Positions 14,417 through 23,807 are shown, numbered from the stretch's first letter. The stretch is DNA of 64,000 bases from Brachybacterium sp. FME24 (GCF_014897705.1 NZ_JABUXV010000005.1:124001-188000), one strand, 5' to 3'. Notes: a model not told the origin generated them from the letters alone. Numbers and translations: made by a program.

Positions 14417-17238
14417 CCCGCCTCCAGCACCCTCGCACGCTGATCGTGGTCCTGCTGCTGCCGCTGCTGGTGGCGGGCGTGGGGCTGTGGGCGCTCAGCG
14501 GGCGCGTGGACCGGCTCGATGCGGTGCCGGCCGCCGTCGTGAACCTCGATACCGGGGCGGAGGTCACCGATGCGGACGGTGAGAGCCAGACGGTGCCCTT
14601 CGGGCGGCTCCTGGCCGGATCCCTCACCCAGCCCGGCACCGTCGAGGGGCAGGACGCCCCCGGGACCACCGGCTTCGACTGGCAGCTGACCTCGCAGGAC
14701 GACGCCGAGCAGGGTCTGAAGGAGGGCACCTACTCCGCGGTCGTGGTGATCCCGGAGGACTTCTCCTCCCAGCTCACGACCATCGGCACCCCGGAGGCCA
14801 CCTCGGCGATCCTCGAAGTCACCACCAACGACGCCGATGGACAGCTCAACGCGCTGGTCGGCACTGCCGTGGCCGAGGCATCGGCCTCCACCATGGGCGG
14901 GCAGATGGCCGAGCAGTACCTCGACGGGCTCTACCTCGGCTTCCATGACCTCAAGGAGGGATTCGCCGACTCCGCGGACGGCGCCGATCAGCTCGCCGAC
15001 GGGACCTCCGAGCTGGAGGACGGCACCGAGGAGCTCGCCGACGGCACGCGCGAACTGGCCGATGGCACCGAGCAGGCCGCCGACGGCGCACAGGACTTCT
15101 CCGGCGGCGTCTGGAGCCTCGCGGACGGTTCCCGCCAGACGGCCGACGGCACCGGCGACCTCGCCGCCGGCCTCGATGACCTGGCCGCCGGCGCCGACGG
15201 GGCGGCCGGCGGCGGTACCGATCTCGCAGCCGGCCTCGACGAGCTCGCCACCGGCAGCGAGGACCTCGCCGCCGGCGTGTCCGAGCTGCAGACCGGTATG
15301 AGCGGCACCGATACGGAGCCGGGGCTCCTCGACGGCGCGAACCAGCTGGCGGAGGGAGTCGAGGGTGACGGGACCGGCGAGAATCCCGGACTCGTCGCGG
15401 GCGCCGATCAACTCGCATCCGGCGTCGAGGAGTTCGCGGCAGGGATCTCCGAGACCGGGGCTGCCGTCTCCGGCGACGGCTCCGCCGAGAACCCGGGCCT
15501 GGTGACGACGGCGCAGGGCGTGGCCGACGGCACGGCCGAGCTCGGCGAGGGCGCGCAGCACGCGGCCGACGGCGTGGGCCAGGTCGCCCCGGGGGCGACT
15601 CTCGTGGCCGACGGCGCGCAGCAGCTGGCCGGCGAGCTCGAGGGTGACGGCTCGGCCCAGAACCCGGGCATGGTCCCCTTGGCCGAGCAGATGGTCACCG
15701 ATGCCACCACGGAGCGAGATGCCGCGCAGGGGACGGCGCAGGAGGATCCGGAGCGGCTCGCCCGCGCGGAGGCCTCTCTCGCGCAGGCTGAAGGCATGCT
15801 CGCCTACGCCCAGGGCGTCGAGACCGGCCTGGACGGCGATGGCACCGAGGGCAATCCTGGCCTCGTCGCCGGGACCCGCGGTCTGGATACCGGTCTGAAC
15901 GGTGACGGCACGGCCGAGAATCCTGGTCTCGCTCCCGGCATCCAGCAGATCGCCGACGGGATCAACGGCACGCAGGAGCAGCCCGGCCTGGTCCAGGGCA
16001 CCGAGGGCATGCTCACCTACGCCCACGGTCTCGAGACCGCGTTCGCCGGGGACGGCAGCGCCGAGAATCCGGGTCTGTTCCCCGCCGCCGATCAGCTGGC
16101 CACCGGAGCCCGCGACAGCGCCGACGGCGCCACCGGCCTGGTCTCCGGCGTCACCGGGCTGCGCGACGGCCTCCAGCAGTACTCCGACGGCGTCGACCAG
16201 CTCGTGGAGGGCTCCGATCAGCTCGCCATCGGTGCGCGCGCCAGTGCGGACGGCGCGGGAGAGCTCGCCACCGGACTCGACGAGCTGGCCACCGGCACTC
16301 GTACCTCCGCCGATGGTGCCGGCATGCTCGCCGACGGCAGCGATCAGCTGGCCGACGGTGCCCGGGAGCTGGGCACCGGCGCCGATCAGCTCGCCGACGG
16401 CAGCGATCAGTTGGCCGACGGCTCGAGCGAACTGGCGGATGGCACCGACGAGCTGGCCGACGGCACGACGGAGCTGGCCGAGGGCAGCGACGAGCTCGCG
16501 ACCGGTCTGCGCGACGGCGCCGAGGGGGTCCCGAGCTACACCGAGTCCGAACGCACCCGCATGGCCGAGATGGCAGCGAAACCGGTCGCGACCCAGACGG
16601 AGCGGCAGAACGAGGCCAGCGGCGCGTCGACCGCGACGTTCCCCTTCGTCACGGCGCTCGCGCTCTGGCTGGGCGCGTTCGCGAGCTTCCTGCTGCTGCC
16701 GGCGCTGTCCCGACGTCTGCTGGACCGAGCCGTGCCGATGGGACGGGTGGTGCTGCGTTCGCTGGCGCCCGCGCTGCTGATCGCGGTGGTGCAGACCGTC
16801 GCGGTCCTCGCCGTGCTCACGGCCGTCGGCATCTCCCCCGTCTCGCCGCTGACGGTGGGCGTGGTGGCCTTCGCCGGGGCCGTCATGTTCGCTGCCCTGC
16901 ACCAGGCGCTGATGACTGTGCTGGGCGACCGCATCGGCCGCATCGCCTCGATCGTGGTGATGGTGGTGCAGGTGGTCACCCTGGTGGGCATCGTGCCGCT
17001 GGCGACCGCTCCCCCGCTGCTGCAGTCGATCAGTGCGCTGCTGCCCCTGCCGATCGTCACTCAGGGACTCGTGCACGCCGCGCTCGGCGGGTCGCTGGTG
17101 TCGACCTCGAGCACGCTGCTGGCGATCCTCGCCTGGGGCGCGATCTCGGTGGTGGTGACGATGGTGATGGCTCGTTCGGCGCGCCGGGCGGATCGTTCCG
17201 AGCGGGTCCCGATCGGCGCGGCGGCAGCGACCGCCTGA
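14413..17238 (+). CDS. YhgE/Pip-domain membrane protein with long Asp-Gly repeat region
   Basis: A 941-residue protein of the YhgE/phage infection protein family, an ABC-2-like membrane fold often co-encoded with RND/MMPL or ABC exporters. One N-terminal helix (about residues 9-29) precedes the conserved AVVNLDTGAEV strand and the YSAVVVIPEDFSSQL motif (about 110-125). Residues about 180-710 are dominated by repeats of the form L-A-[DT]-G-[TSA]-x-[EDQ], probably a long extracytoplasmic rod. Six C-terminal helices (about 740-935) contain FPFVTALALWLGAFAS and LHQALMTVLGDRIGR. Translation is coupled to the MMPL gene. Such proteins have been linked to envelope lipid or secretion functions; the specific role is unknown. 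Confidence 0.85.
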   Translation: MTRLQHPRTLIVVLLLPLLVAGVGLWALSGRVDRLDAVPAAVVNLDTGAEVTDADGESQTVPFGRLLAGSLTQPGTVEGQDAPGTTGFDWQLTSQDDAEQGLKEGTYSAVVVIPEDFSSQLTTIGTPEATSAILEVTTNDADGQLNALVGTAVAEASASTMGGQMAEQYLDGLYLGFHDLKEGFADSADGADQLADGTSELEDGTEELADGTRELADGTEQAADGAQDFSGGVWSLADGSRQTADGTGDLAAGLDDLAAGADGAAGGGTDLAAGLDELATGSEDLAAGVSELQTGMSGTDTEPGLLDGANQLAEGVEGDGTGENPGLVAGADQLASGVEEFAAGISETGAAVSGDGSAENPGLVTTAQGVADGTAELGEGAQHAADGVGQVAPGATLVADGAQQLAGELEGDGSAQNPGMVPLAEQMVTDATTERDAAQGTAQEDPERLARAEASLAQAEGMLAYAQGVETGLDGDGTEGNPGLVAGTRGLDTGLNGDGTAENPGLAPGIQQIADGINGTQEQPGLVQGTEGMLTYAHGLETAFAGDGSAENPGLFPAADQLATGARDSADGATGLVSGVTGLRDGLQQYSDGVDQLVEGSDQLAIGARASADGAGELATGLDELATGTRTSADGAGMLADGSDQLADGARELGTGADQLADGSDQLADGSSELADGTDELADGTTELAEGSDELATGLRDGAEGVPSYTESERTRMAEMAAKPVATQTERQNEASGASTATFPFVTALALWLGAFASFLLLPALSRRLLDRAVPMGRVVLRSLAPALLIAVVQTVAVLAVLTAVGISPVSPLTVGVVAFAGAVMFAALHQALMTVLGDRIGRIASIVVMVVQVVTLVGIVPLATAPPLLQSISALLPLPIVTQGLVHAALGGSLVSTSSTLLAILAWGAISVVVTMVMARSARRADRSERVPIGAAAATA

Positions 17239-17239
17239 G

Positions 17240-20200
17240 TCACTGGAAGTCCCTGGACCTGCCCGCGGCGGGCAGGTCCAGGACCGTGACATCGTCGGCG
17301 ACCAGGTTCACCGCTCCGCTGCGGTTCTCCACGATGCCGCGCAGCACGATCGCGCGGGCGGTGCGCAGCAGGGCCCGGTGCCGGACCCAGAACCCCTGTG
17401 AGCACACCACGTTGAGGATCCCGGTCTCGTCCTCGAGGCTGAGGAAGGTGACGTTCCCGGCAGTCGCCGGCCGCTGACGGTGGGTGATCACGCCGCCCAC
17501 CCGGATCCGGCTGGAGTCCTCCGCCTCGCGGGTTCCCTGGATGGAGAGCACGCCGGCGGCCGCCAGCTCCTCGCGCACCAGCACCATGGGGTGGTCGTCC
17601 AGGGTGATGCCGGTGGCCCAGGCATCGGCGGTCGCGAGCTCGGCCTCGCTCATGCCCGGCAGCATGGGAGCCTGCGCTCCCACCGCGAGGTGCGGCAGGG
17701 TGCCCGGGGATTCCTGCGCGGCGGCCCCCGCGGACCACAGCGCCTGCCGCCGCGAGGAGGCGAGTGCGTCCAGCGCCCCCGCGGTGGCCAGCGCCTCCAG
17801 CTGCCGGGCCGTCAGCTGCACCCGTCGCGCCAGGTCCGGGACGGAGGCGAAGGGCCCGCCGCGCTCCCGCTCGGCAACGATGGCCTTCGCCGTGTCGGTG
17901 CTGATCGAGCGCACCTGGTCCAGACCCAGTCGGATCGCCGGGCCGTGCGCCGCCGCCTCCCCCTGCACCTGTTCGCGCGGCGGATCCACCCGGTAGCCGG
18001 CGTGCTCCTCATCGGTCTCCAGGTCGGTGCAGGCGCGGCTGAGCAGGACGTCGGGCCCGCGGGTGAGCACGCCGTGCCGACGAGCATCCGCGACCAGCGA
18101 CTGCGGCGAGTAGAAGCCCATCGGCTGGGAACGCAGCAGCGCCGCGGTGAACGCCGCCGGGTAGTGGCACTTCAGGTACGAGCTCGCGTACACCAGGTAC
18201 GCGAAGGAGTAGGCGTGGGACTCGGGGAAGCCGTAGTTGGCGAAGGCCAGCAGCTTGCGGTGGACGGCGTCGGCGTCCTCGCCGGTGATGCCGTGGTTGG
18301 CCATCCCCGCGAACAGCGCGTCGGAGAGCTCGAGCATCTTCTGGGTGGAGCGCTTGGAGCCCATGGCGCGGCGCAGCTGGTCGGCCTGCGCCGCGGTGAA
18401 GTCGGCGACGTCGACCACCATCTGCATCAGCTGCTCCTGGAACAGCGGGATACCCAGGGTGCGGCCCAGGGACTTCTCCAGCCGCGGGTGGAGGTAGGTG
18501 ATCTCCTCCTCCTTGTTCCGGCGGCGGATGTACGGGTGCACGGAGCCGCCCTGGATGGGGCCGGGCCGGATCAGGGCGACCTCCACCACCAGGTCGTAGA
18601 ACACCCGGGGCTTCAACCGCGGCAGGGTGGAGATCTGCGCCCGCGACTCCACCTGGAACACGCCGACGCTGTCTCCGGCGCACAGCATGTCGTAGACCGC
18701 GGGATCCTCCTGCGGCAGGGTGCGCAGCTCGAAGTGCTGACCGTGGTGCTCGGCGACCAGGCGCAGCGCGTGGTCCAGCGCCGTGAGCATCCCCAGGCCC
18801 AGGAGGTCGAACTTGACCAGACCGGCGTCGGCGCAGTCCTCCTTGTCCCACTGCAGCACGCTGCGGTCCGCCATCGCCGCCCACTGCACCGGGCACACCT
18901 CGATCACCGGGCGGTCGCACAGCACCATGCCGCCGGAGTGGATGCCCAGATGCCGCGGGGCATCGCGCAGCTTCCGCGCGAGGTCGACCACGTCCTCGGG
19001 GATCTCAGCCTCGGCCAATGAGGAGAAGGAGCGCTCGATCCGCTTCGAGAAGGCGTCCTGCGCACCGGGGTCGTAGCCGAGCGCACGAGCGGCGTCGCGC
19101 ACCGCGAGCTTCGCCCGGTAGGTGATGACGTTGGCGACCTGCGCGGCGTTCTCCCGCCCGTAGCGGGTATAGACGTGCTGGATGACCTCCTCCCGGCGGT
19201 CGGAGGCGATATCGATGTCGATGTCCGGCGGGCCGTCCCGTTCCGGGGCCAGGAACCGTTCGAACAGCAGCTCGTGGCCGACGGGCTCGACCGCCGTGAT
19301 GCCCAGCGCGTAGCAGACCGCGCTGTTGGCGGCCGAGCCGCGGCCCTGGGCGAGGATCCCCTCGCCGGCGCAGAAGTCGACGATCTCGTGGACGATGAGG
19401 AAGTAGCCGGGGAAGTGCAGGTCGATGATGACCTGCAGCTCATGGTCGATCTGCGCCCACGCCCCGGGGATCCGCTCGGGGACGCCGGCCGTGGGTCGTG
19501 GCCCGTAGCGCTCGCGCCCCTCGATCTCCACCAGCTCCACCAGCCAGCTGGCCTCGTCGTGCCCGGCGGGCACCGGGAACGGCGGCAGGTCCGGAGCCAG
19601 CAGCCGCAGGTCCAGGGCGCAGTCCTGACCCAGCCGCGCCGCCGCCGAGATCGCGCGGGGGTAGCGGGGCAGCAGCTGTCCCATCTCCTCGCCGCTGCGC
19701 AGGTGGGCGGGACGGGAGGACAGATACGGGTCGGCGTCCGCGAGCGACACCCCCGCACGCAGGGCGGCGTGGGTGTCGGCCAGGCGCTTGTCGGCCGGTC
19801 GCGCGTAGTGGGCGTTGGTCGTGGCCACCAGAGGCAGGGAGATCGCGTCGAGCCCGTGGGCCTCCCGCACCAGGCGGGTCCCCTGGGCGAGGGCGTCGTG
19901 GAGCTCGTCGGCGACTCCCCCACCGCCGGCGATCAGCTCGACGGCGACGTTCCCGGCACCGAAGAGGTCCAGCAGCCGAGTGATGGCGTCTGCCGCGGCG
20001 TGGGCGGCGGCCTCCAGGTCCCCCGCCTCCAGGTGCGGCGCGACGGCGCGGGTCACGGCGCCCTTGCGGCAGCCGGTGAGGATCTGCCAGTGCCCCTCGC
20101 GGGCCAGGCGGGAGAGCTCCGTGAGCCGGTAGCGCGGGGCGGCCTTCTCCCCGCTGTCGAGATGGGCGCGGGCGATCGTCGCCGAGAGCTGTCGGTAGCC

Positions 20201-20665
20201 CGTCTCATCGCGCACCAGCACCAGCAGGTGCTCCCCCGCAGGATCGGGGATGCCGGTGCGGGCAGCGGAGGTCACGGGGGTGGCGCTGGCGGCGTCGGCC
20301 CCGGGCTCGAGACCGAGGGTGAGCTCGGCGCCGAACACGGTGGCCACGCCCTGCTCTCCGGCGGCGCGGGCGAAGCGCACTGCACCGGGCAGGCCGTCGT
20401 GGTCGACCAGGGTGATCGCCCCCAGGCCCAGCCGGGCGGCCTGCTCGATCATGTCCTCGGGGCTCGAGGCGCCGTCGAGGAAGCTGAAGTGCGAGTGGGC
20501 GTGCAGCTCGGCGTAGTCGACGGTGCGGGCGGGCCGGTACGCATCGTCGATGGGTGTGCCGGTGTGCTCGACCACGATCGGCGGTGACACGAGCTCCGCG
20601 GGACGGTCCGAGAGGATCGCCTCGAGGTCCTTCCACGCGGGCGGGCCCAGGAACCAGCTGGCCAT
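17240..20665 (-). CDS. dnaE2: Error-prone DNA polymerase III alpha subunit DnaE2
   Basis: Catalytic subunit of the SOS mutasome (translesion synthesis), 1141 residues. The PHP domain starts with ELHAHSHFSFLDGASSPEDM (about residue 52), the polymerase palm carries PDIDIDIASDRREEV with the catalytic aspartates, followed by the QGRGSAANSAVCYALGIT motif, helix-hairpin-helix-like IRLGLDQVRSIS, and a C-terminal OB fold (GGVITHRQRPATAGNVTFLSLED). It lacks the C-terminal tau-binding extension of DnaE1. ATG has AGGAGG 7 nt upstream. It is third in the imuA-imuB-dnaE2 operon behind a LexA box. Its stop is 2 bp from the convergent YhgE stop, and a 31-bp palindrome overlaps its last codons. Confidence 0.95.
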   Translation of the reverse strand: MASWFLGPPAWKDLEAILSDRPAELVSPPIVVEHTGTPIDDAYRPARTVDYAELHAHSHFSFLDGASSPEDMIEQAARLGLGAITLVDHDGLPGAVRFARAAGEQGVATVFGAELTLGLEPGADAASATPVTSAARTGIPDPAGEHLLVLVRDETGYRQLSATIARAHLDSGEKAAPRYRLTELSRLAREGHWQILTGCRKGAVTRAVAPHLEAGDLEAAAHAAADAITRLLDLFGAGNVAVELIAGGGGVADELHDALAQGTRLVREAHGLDAISLPLVATTNAHYARPADKRLADTHAALRAGVSLADADPYLSSRPAHLRSGEEMGQLLPRYPRAISAAARLGQDCALDLRLLAPDLPPFPVPAGHDEASWLVELVEIEGRERYGPRPTAGVPERIPGAWAQIDHELQVIIDLHFPGYFLIVHEIVDFCAGEGILAQGRGSAANSAVCYALGITAVEPVGHELLFERFLAPERDGPPDIDIDIASDRREEVIQHVYTRYGRENAAQVANVITYRAKLAVRDAARALGYDPGAQDAFSKRIERSFSSLAEAEIPEDVVDLARKLRDAPRHLGIHSGGMVLCDRPVIEVCPVQWAAMADRSVLQWDKEDCADAGLVKFDLLGLGMLTALDHALRLVAEHHGQHFELRTLPQEDPAVYDMLCAGDSVGVFQVESRAQISTLPRLKPRVFYDLVVEVALIRPGPIQGGSVHPYIRRRNKEEEITYLHPRLEKSLGRTLGIPLFQEQLMQMVVDVADFTAAQADQLRRAMGSKRSTQKMLELSDALFAGMANHGITGEDADAVHRKLLAFANYGFPESHAYSFAYLVYASSYLKCHYPAAFTAALLRSQPMGFYSPQSLVADARRHGVLTRGPDVLLSRACTDLETDEEHAGYRVDPPREQVQGEAAAHGPAIRLGLDQVRSISTDTAKAIVAERERGGPFASVPDLARRVQLTARQLEALATAGALDALASSRRQALWSAGAAAQESPGTLPHLAVGAQAPMLPGMSEAELATADAWATGITLDDHPMVLVREELAAAGVLSIQGTREAEDSSRIRVGGVITHRQRPATAGNVTFLSLEDETGILNVVCSQGFWVRHRALLRTARAIVLRGIVENRSGAVNLVADDVTVLDLPAAGRSRDFQ
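17252..17282. terminator. 31-bp perfect palindrome at convergent gene ends
   Basis: 15-bp arms CCTGGACCTGCCCGC and GCGGGCAGGTCCAGG around a single G, lying inside the last codons of dnaE2 and directly past the YhgE stop. It can form a hairpin of at least 14 bp in either transcript and probably serves as a bidirectional terminator. Confidence 0.65.
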
Positions 20666-20695
20666 CAGGCGGCCTCCTTCTGTCCAGTCATATGT

Positions 20696-22399
20696 CTAGT
20701 CATACAGACCCTCCAGCGCCCAGCTCCCGGTGCGGGACAGGGCGAGCACGGCGGTCTCCTCGTCGCTCGCCCCGCGCACCACCAGCTGCATGCGGGCGGA
20801 GCGGGCGCCGCCGGGGGCCCACCAGCGTTCGTCGATCACGGTGGGGGCACCGTGGACGAGCACCGGGTACGCAGAGCCGGCCCGCAGCCCCGCCCGCTGC
20901 AGGGCCGCTCTGCCGGGAGCGGTGACCAGGAGACGGGCGGGCGGCGCGCTGAGCAGGCCGCGGGCGGTGACCACGACAGGGCGGCCGTCGGCATCCTGAA
21001 GGGTGATCGGCGGCAGCTCCCGGAACACGGTGGCGGGCACCGGCCGCGGCAGGGAGCCCGGCCAGGGACCCTCACGACGGGCCGGCTTCTCGCTGCGCCA
21101 GGGCACCAGCGCCACCTCGTCGGCGAGCAGTCTGCCGCCGACGAGGGCGGGGACCTGAACCGCGTCCTCCCCCGCCAGTCCCTGCGCGCGGGCGAAGGCG
21201 CGCGAGGCCCGCTGGGCGGCCTCCCCGGCGCTGCCCCACAGGGCCGGGGCGCTCTCCCCCGCCGGCGCGAGCTGCAGCGGGTGCAGGCCGATCCGGGTGA
21301 TCGCGCCGGTCGCCGGGCCGCCGAGCCGGGAGCGGGTGATCCAGCCGTCGCACTGCCAGCGGATGCGGTCGACGACGTCGGCCACGGTGAGCGCGCCGTC
21401 GTGCCGCCAGGTGCGCTCCATCTCCTCACCCCCTTCGGTGCGGGCGACGATCCGCAGCCGGGTGCACACCAGCCCCCGCTCGACGAGCATCGTGTGCAGC
21501 TCCTCGGCCAGCGGGCGGGCGATGAAGGCCGCCTGGTCGGTGCGCACCAGCGGGGTCTCCAGGGTGGTCTCGGCCTGGATCGGCTGGGTGGGGTGGTGGG
21601 CCGCGGGCGGGGCGGGCTCCTCGCCGCGGGCCAGCAGATGCAGGGTCGCGACATCGGGCCCGAAGCGGTCGGCGACTGCGGCCGACGGGAGCGCGGCCAG
21701 GTCTCCCAGGGTGGTGATGCCCAGGCGCTGCAGCAGGTCGACCGTCTCGGCGAGGTCCAGTCGACGTTCGGGGCGGGTCGCGGACGGCTGGCCGCGATGG
21801 CCCCAGCCGGGGCCGACGGGCGCGCTGCGCAGGGCGGTGATCGGGTGCGGGGCGAGATAGTCGGCGCTGCGCTCGGCGCGGACGATCCGCCCGCGCGGGG
21901 AGGCCAGGAGCGCGGCGAAGGGTCCATCGGCGATCCCGACGGCGGCATCCCAGCCGGTGAGCTCGGCGATGGCGTCCAGGAGGCGCTCGGCCAGGGCCTC
22001 CTCGCTGCCCTGGTGGCGGGCAGGCCCCCGGGCCGACATCAGCAGCACCCCGGGGCGCAGCACGTCCACGCCCGCCGCGATGGTGTCCACCGCAGCGGCG
22101 ACCAGCTCGAACAGGGAGGACTCGCTCTCGGTGTCGGCCTCCAGCACGAGTGCCTCCGGGCAGGCGGCGCGGGCGGCACGACGCTTCATCCCCGGCAGCG
22201 CCCCGGCCTCGCGGGCCGCGGCGCCGGCATGGGTGACGCGGTGCTGGTCGAGCAGGATCACGGGGTCGGTGGCCGGGTCGATCGCGACCGCGGCGTCCTC
22301 GGTCTCGCGTCGCTGATGCCGGTCCAGCGCGGCCAGCAGGGGCCAGTCCGGGACGGTGACGGCGACGGTGCGGGTGGCTGGGGTGCCGACGCTCATCAT
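20696..22399 (-). CDS. imuB: ImuB-like Y-family polymerase homologue
   Basis: A 567-residue inactive-type Y-family polymerase that acts as the hub of the mutasome, linking DnaE2, ImuA and the beta clamp. It starts TRTVAVTVPDWPLLAALDR, where the D-x-D-x-F-Y-A-S motif of active Y polymerases is missing, and continues with MKRRAARAACPEA, VDVLRPGVLLMSARGPARHQGSEE and a little-finger region with TLETPLVRTDQAAFIARPLAEELHTML. Lack of the catalytic acidic set agrees with ImuB rather than DinB. ATG at 22399 overlaps the stop of imuA; a second ATG follows at once. A 30-bp gap separates it from dnaE2. Confidence 0.9.
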   Translation of the reverse strand: MMSVGTPATRTVAVTVPDWPLLAALDRHQRRETEDAAVAIDPATDPVILLDQHRVTHAGAAAREAGALPGMKRRAARAACPEALVLEADTESESSLFELVAAAVDTIAAGVDVLRPGVLLMSARGPARHQGSEEALAERLLDAIAELTGWDAAVGIADGPFAALLASPRGRIVRAERSADYLAPHPITALRSAPVGPGWGHRGQPSATRPERRLDLAETVDLLQRLGITTLGDLAALPSAAVADRFGPDVATLHLLARGEEPAPPAAHHPTQPIQAETTLETPLVRTDQAAFIARPLAEELHTMLVERGLVCTRLRIVARTEGGEEMERTWRHDGALTVADVVDRIRWQCDGWITRSRLGGPATGAITRIGLHPLQLAPAGESAPALWGSAGEAAQRASRAFARAQGLAGEDAVQVPALVGGRLLADEVALVPWRSEKPARREGPWPGSLPRPVPATVFRELPPITLQDADGRPVVVTARGLLSAPPARLLVTAPGRAALQRAGLRAGSAYPVLVHGAPTVIDERWWAPGGARSARMQLVVRGASDEETAVLALSRTGSWALEGLYD

Positions 22400-23220
22400 C
22401 CAGCCTTCCGCACCGGCTGCAGGAGGCGCACCTCGGACGAAGCGTCCCGTGCCGACGAGGATGACGCGATCATTCCTCCGACCTGCGGAAGCAGTACCTC
22501 GACCTCCCGGTTCCCCGCGATCCCGCGACCCGTCGCGGAGACCGCGAGGCGGCGGGTGCGCAGCCTCCCTGATCCTGCGCCGAGCCCGGCCCAGCTGCGA
22601 GTCGTGGAGCGCAGGGTGATGTCGGCCCGGCCGGGTGGCGTGGCGGCGAGGACCAGGGTGTCGGCGGTGCGGGCGCGACCCAGCAGGCTGCGCCACAGCG
22701 CGGGGGCCAGGTCCAGATCGGGCCCGAGCACGAGCACCCCGACCCCGTCGGCCAGAGCGGAGAGCACCTGGGGGCGCTGCTCGCCGTGCGTGGGTGCGTG
22801 CGCGAGCCGGCAGGGGTCCAGGCCCGCGTCGAGGGCGGAGCGCAGACCCAGATCGGGCATACCGGCGAGGGCGCACCAGGAGTCCTCACCGGCGGCGGCG
22901 ACCGCGAGGGACAGCAGCACCGAGGTGCTCGCGGCACCCTCGATCGCGACGGAGCTGCCCGCCCGCAGACTGCCGCGGGGGAACAGCTCGGACAGCGGGC
23001 CCGGCACGGAGAGCCGTGTTCCCAGCCCGTCGTCGGACGGATCCTGATGCTCCCCCTCCCCCACGGTGCGCAGGGCGGTGCGGTCGATGCGGCCGCCCCA
23101 CCGGGCGGCGCTGCGTTCGGCCGCTCCCAGGGTGGCTCGGGCCCGGGCCAGGCGATCGTCGCGGTCCGGGTGGTCCGTGTGGACCGTCTCGCGCGTCGCC
23201 ATCTGCAGGTTCATGCCCAT
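22396..23220 (-). CDS. imuA: ImuA-like RecA-related mutasome accessory protein
   Basis: A 274-residue RecA/SulA-like protein, first gene of the imuA-imuB-dnaE2 mutasome. It has VPGPLSELFPRGSLRAGSSVAIEG, resembling the RecA-fold P-loop region but without GKT, and VLVLGPDLDLAPALWRSLLGRARTADTLVLAATPPGR as the following strand-helix. ImuA proteins stimulate ImuB/DnaE2 translesion synthesis after DNA damage. The ATG at 23220 has GGAGGT 6 nt upstream. A consensus LexA operator lies 40 bp before the start, so it is induced during SOS. Confidence 0.85.
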   Translation of the reverse strand: MGMNLQMATRETVHTDHPDRDDRLARARATLGAAERSAARWGGRIDRTALRTVGEGEHQDPSDDGLGTRLSVPGPLSELFPRGSLRAGSSVAIEGAASTSVLLSLAVAAAGEDSWCALAGMPDLGLRSALDAGLDPCRLAHAPTHGEQRPQVLSALADGVGVLVLGPDLDLAPALWRSLLGRARTADTLVLAATPPGRADITLRSTTRSWAGLGAGSGRLRTRRLAVSATGRGIAGNREVEVLLPQVGGMIASSSSARDASSEVRLLQPVRKAG

Positions 23221-23259
23221 TGATCCACCTCCGTCCTGACCGACCGCACGCCATTCGAC

Positions 23260-23275
23260 TCGAACAACTGTTCGA
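23260..23275 (-). promoter_or_regulatory. LexA (SOS) box of the mutasome operon
   Basis: TCGAACA-AC-TGTTCGA, a perfect 7-bp dyad matching the actinobacterial SOS consensus CGAAC-N4-GTTCG. It sits 40 bp upstream of imuA, next to a TAGAGT -10-like element on the minus strand. Confidence 0.92.
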
Positions 23276-23325
23276 ACTCTACGCCTGGCCATGAAGGGGG
23301 AGTCAAGCTGTGCAGGTGGCAGGTT

Positions 23326-23339
23326 CGAACGTACGTACG
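23326..23339. promoter_or_regulatory. Second, degenerate LexA-like site
   Basis: CGAAC-GTAC-GTACG matches the CGAAC-N4-GTTCG consensus with a single mismatch and lies about 50 bp further upstream than the perfect box. Confidence 0.4.
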
Positions 23340-23482
23340 GAGTCTGCGGGAGGGGTGGGACAGCCGGGATGTGGCCGTCGGAGCGTTCTTGCAATCCCGT
23401 GTCGGGCGGGCCGAAGGGGGTGGGTGCATCCCTCGCCTCCCTTTCCTGCGGCGAGATGTCCGCAAGCCATCTTTCCTCCCCA

Positions 23483-23498
23483 GTTGATAGTTATCAAC
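23483..23498. repeat. 16-bp AT-rich palindrome
   Basis: GTTGATA-GT-TATCAAC, a perfect 7-bp dyad about 36 bp before the small Arg-rich ORF. It looks like a repressor operator; the regulator is not evident. Confidence 0.55.
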
Positions 23499-23533
23499 AA
23501 TGTACAGTTGGTGGTGGTGCGGGAGGTGTTTTC

Positions 23534-23608
23534 ATGCCGGGAAGAATCTGTCGACTGCCGCGTCGTCGACGGGGTGGTCGGGTTATCGATCCGGTCGTCA
23601 GTGCGTGA
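23534..23608 (+). CDS. Possible 24-residue arginine-rich peptide
   Basis: ATG start preceded by GGGAGG with a 7-nt spacer, better than most ribosome binding sites in the window. The peptide has seven arginines in its first half (RLPRRRRGGR) and ends VIDPVVSA. It could be a real small protein, a leader peptide, or chance. No homologue is recognised. Confidence 0.35.
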   Translation: MPGRICRLPRRRRGGRVIDPVVSA

Positions 23609-23807
23609 TCCTGACGTCAGGTGAGACGGTAGGGGCTGCGACCCTGCCCATGCCCGCTGGGCATCCCACCAGGCTTTTCGTGCCTTTCGGCCGTCACCCT
23701 CGCGCGCCTCCACCACTCTCGGCGCGTACTGCCCCGCTCCCGCGCTTGCGGCATCTGCTCTCGATGGACATCAGGCCCAGCAGGGTTCTTTCCTCCACAC
23801 AGGGTAG

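Noticed and set aside
14161..17292. A 1043-codon open frame antisense to the YhgE gene
   Set aside because: It arises from the GC-rich Asp-Gly repeat of the sense gene; composition (long Gly/Ala/Val/Arg runs) has no protein-like pattern and the sense strand has a clear YhgE product.
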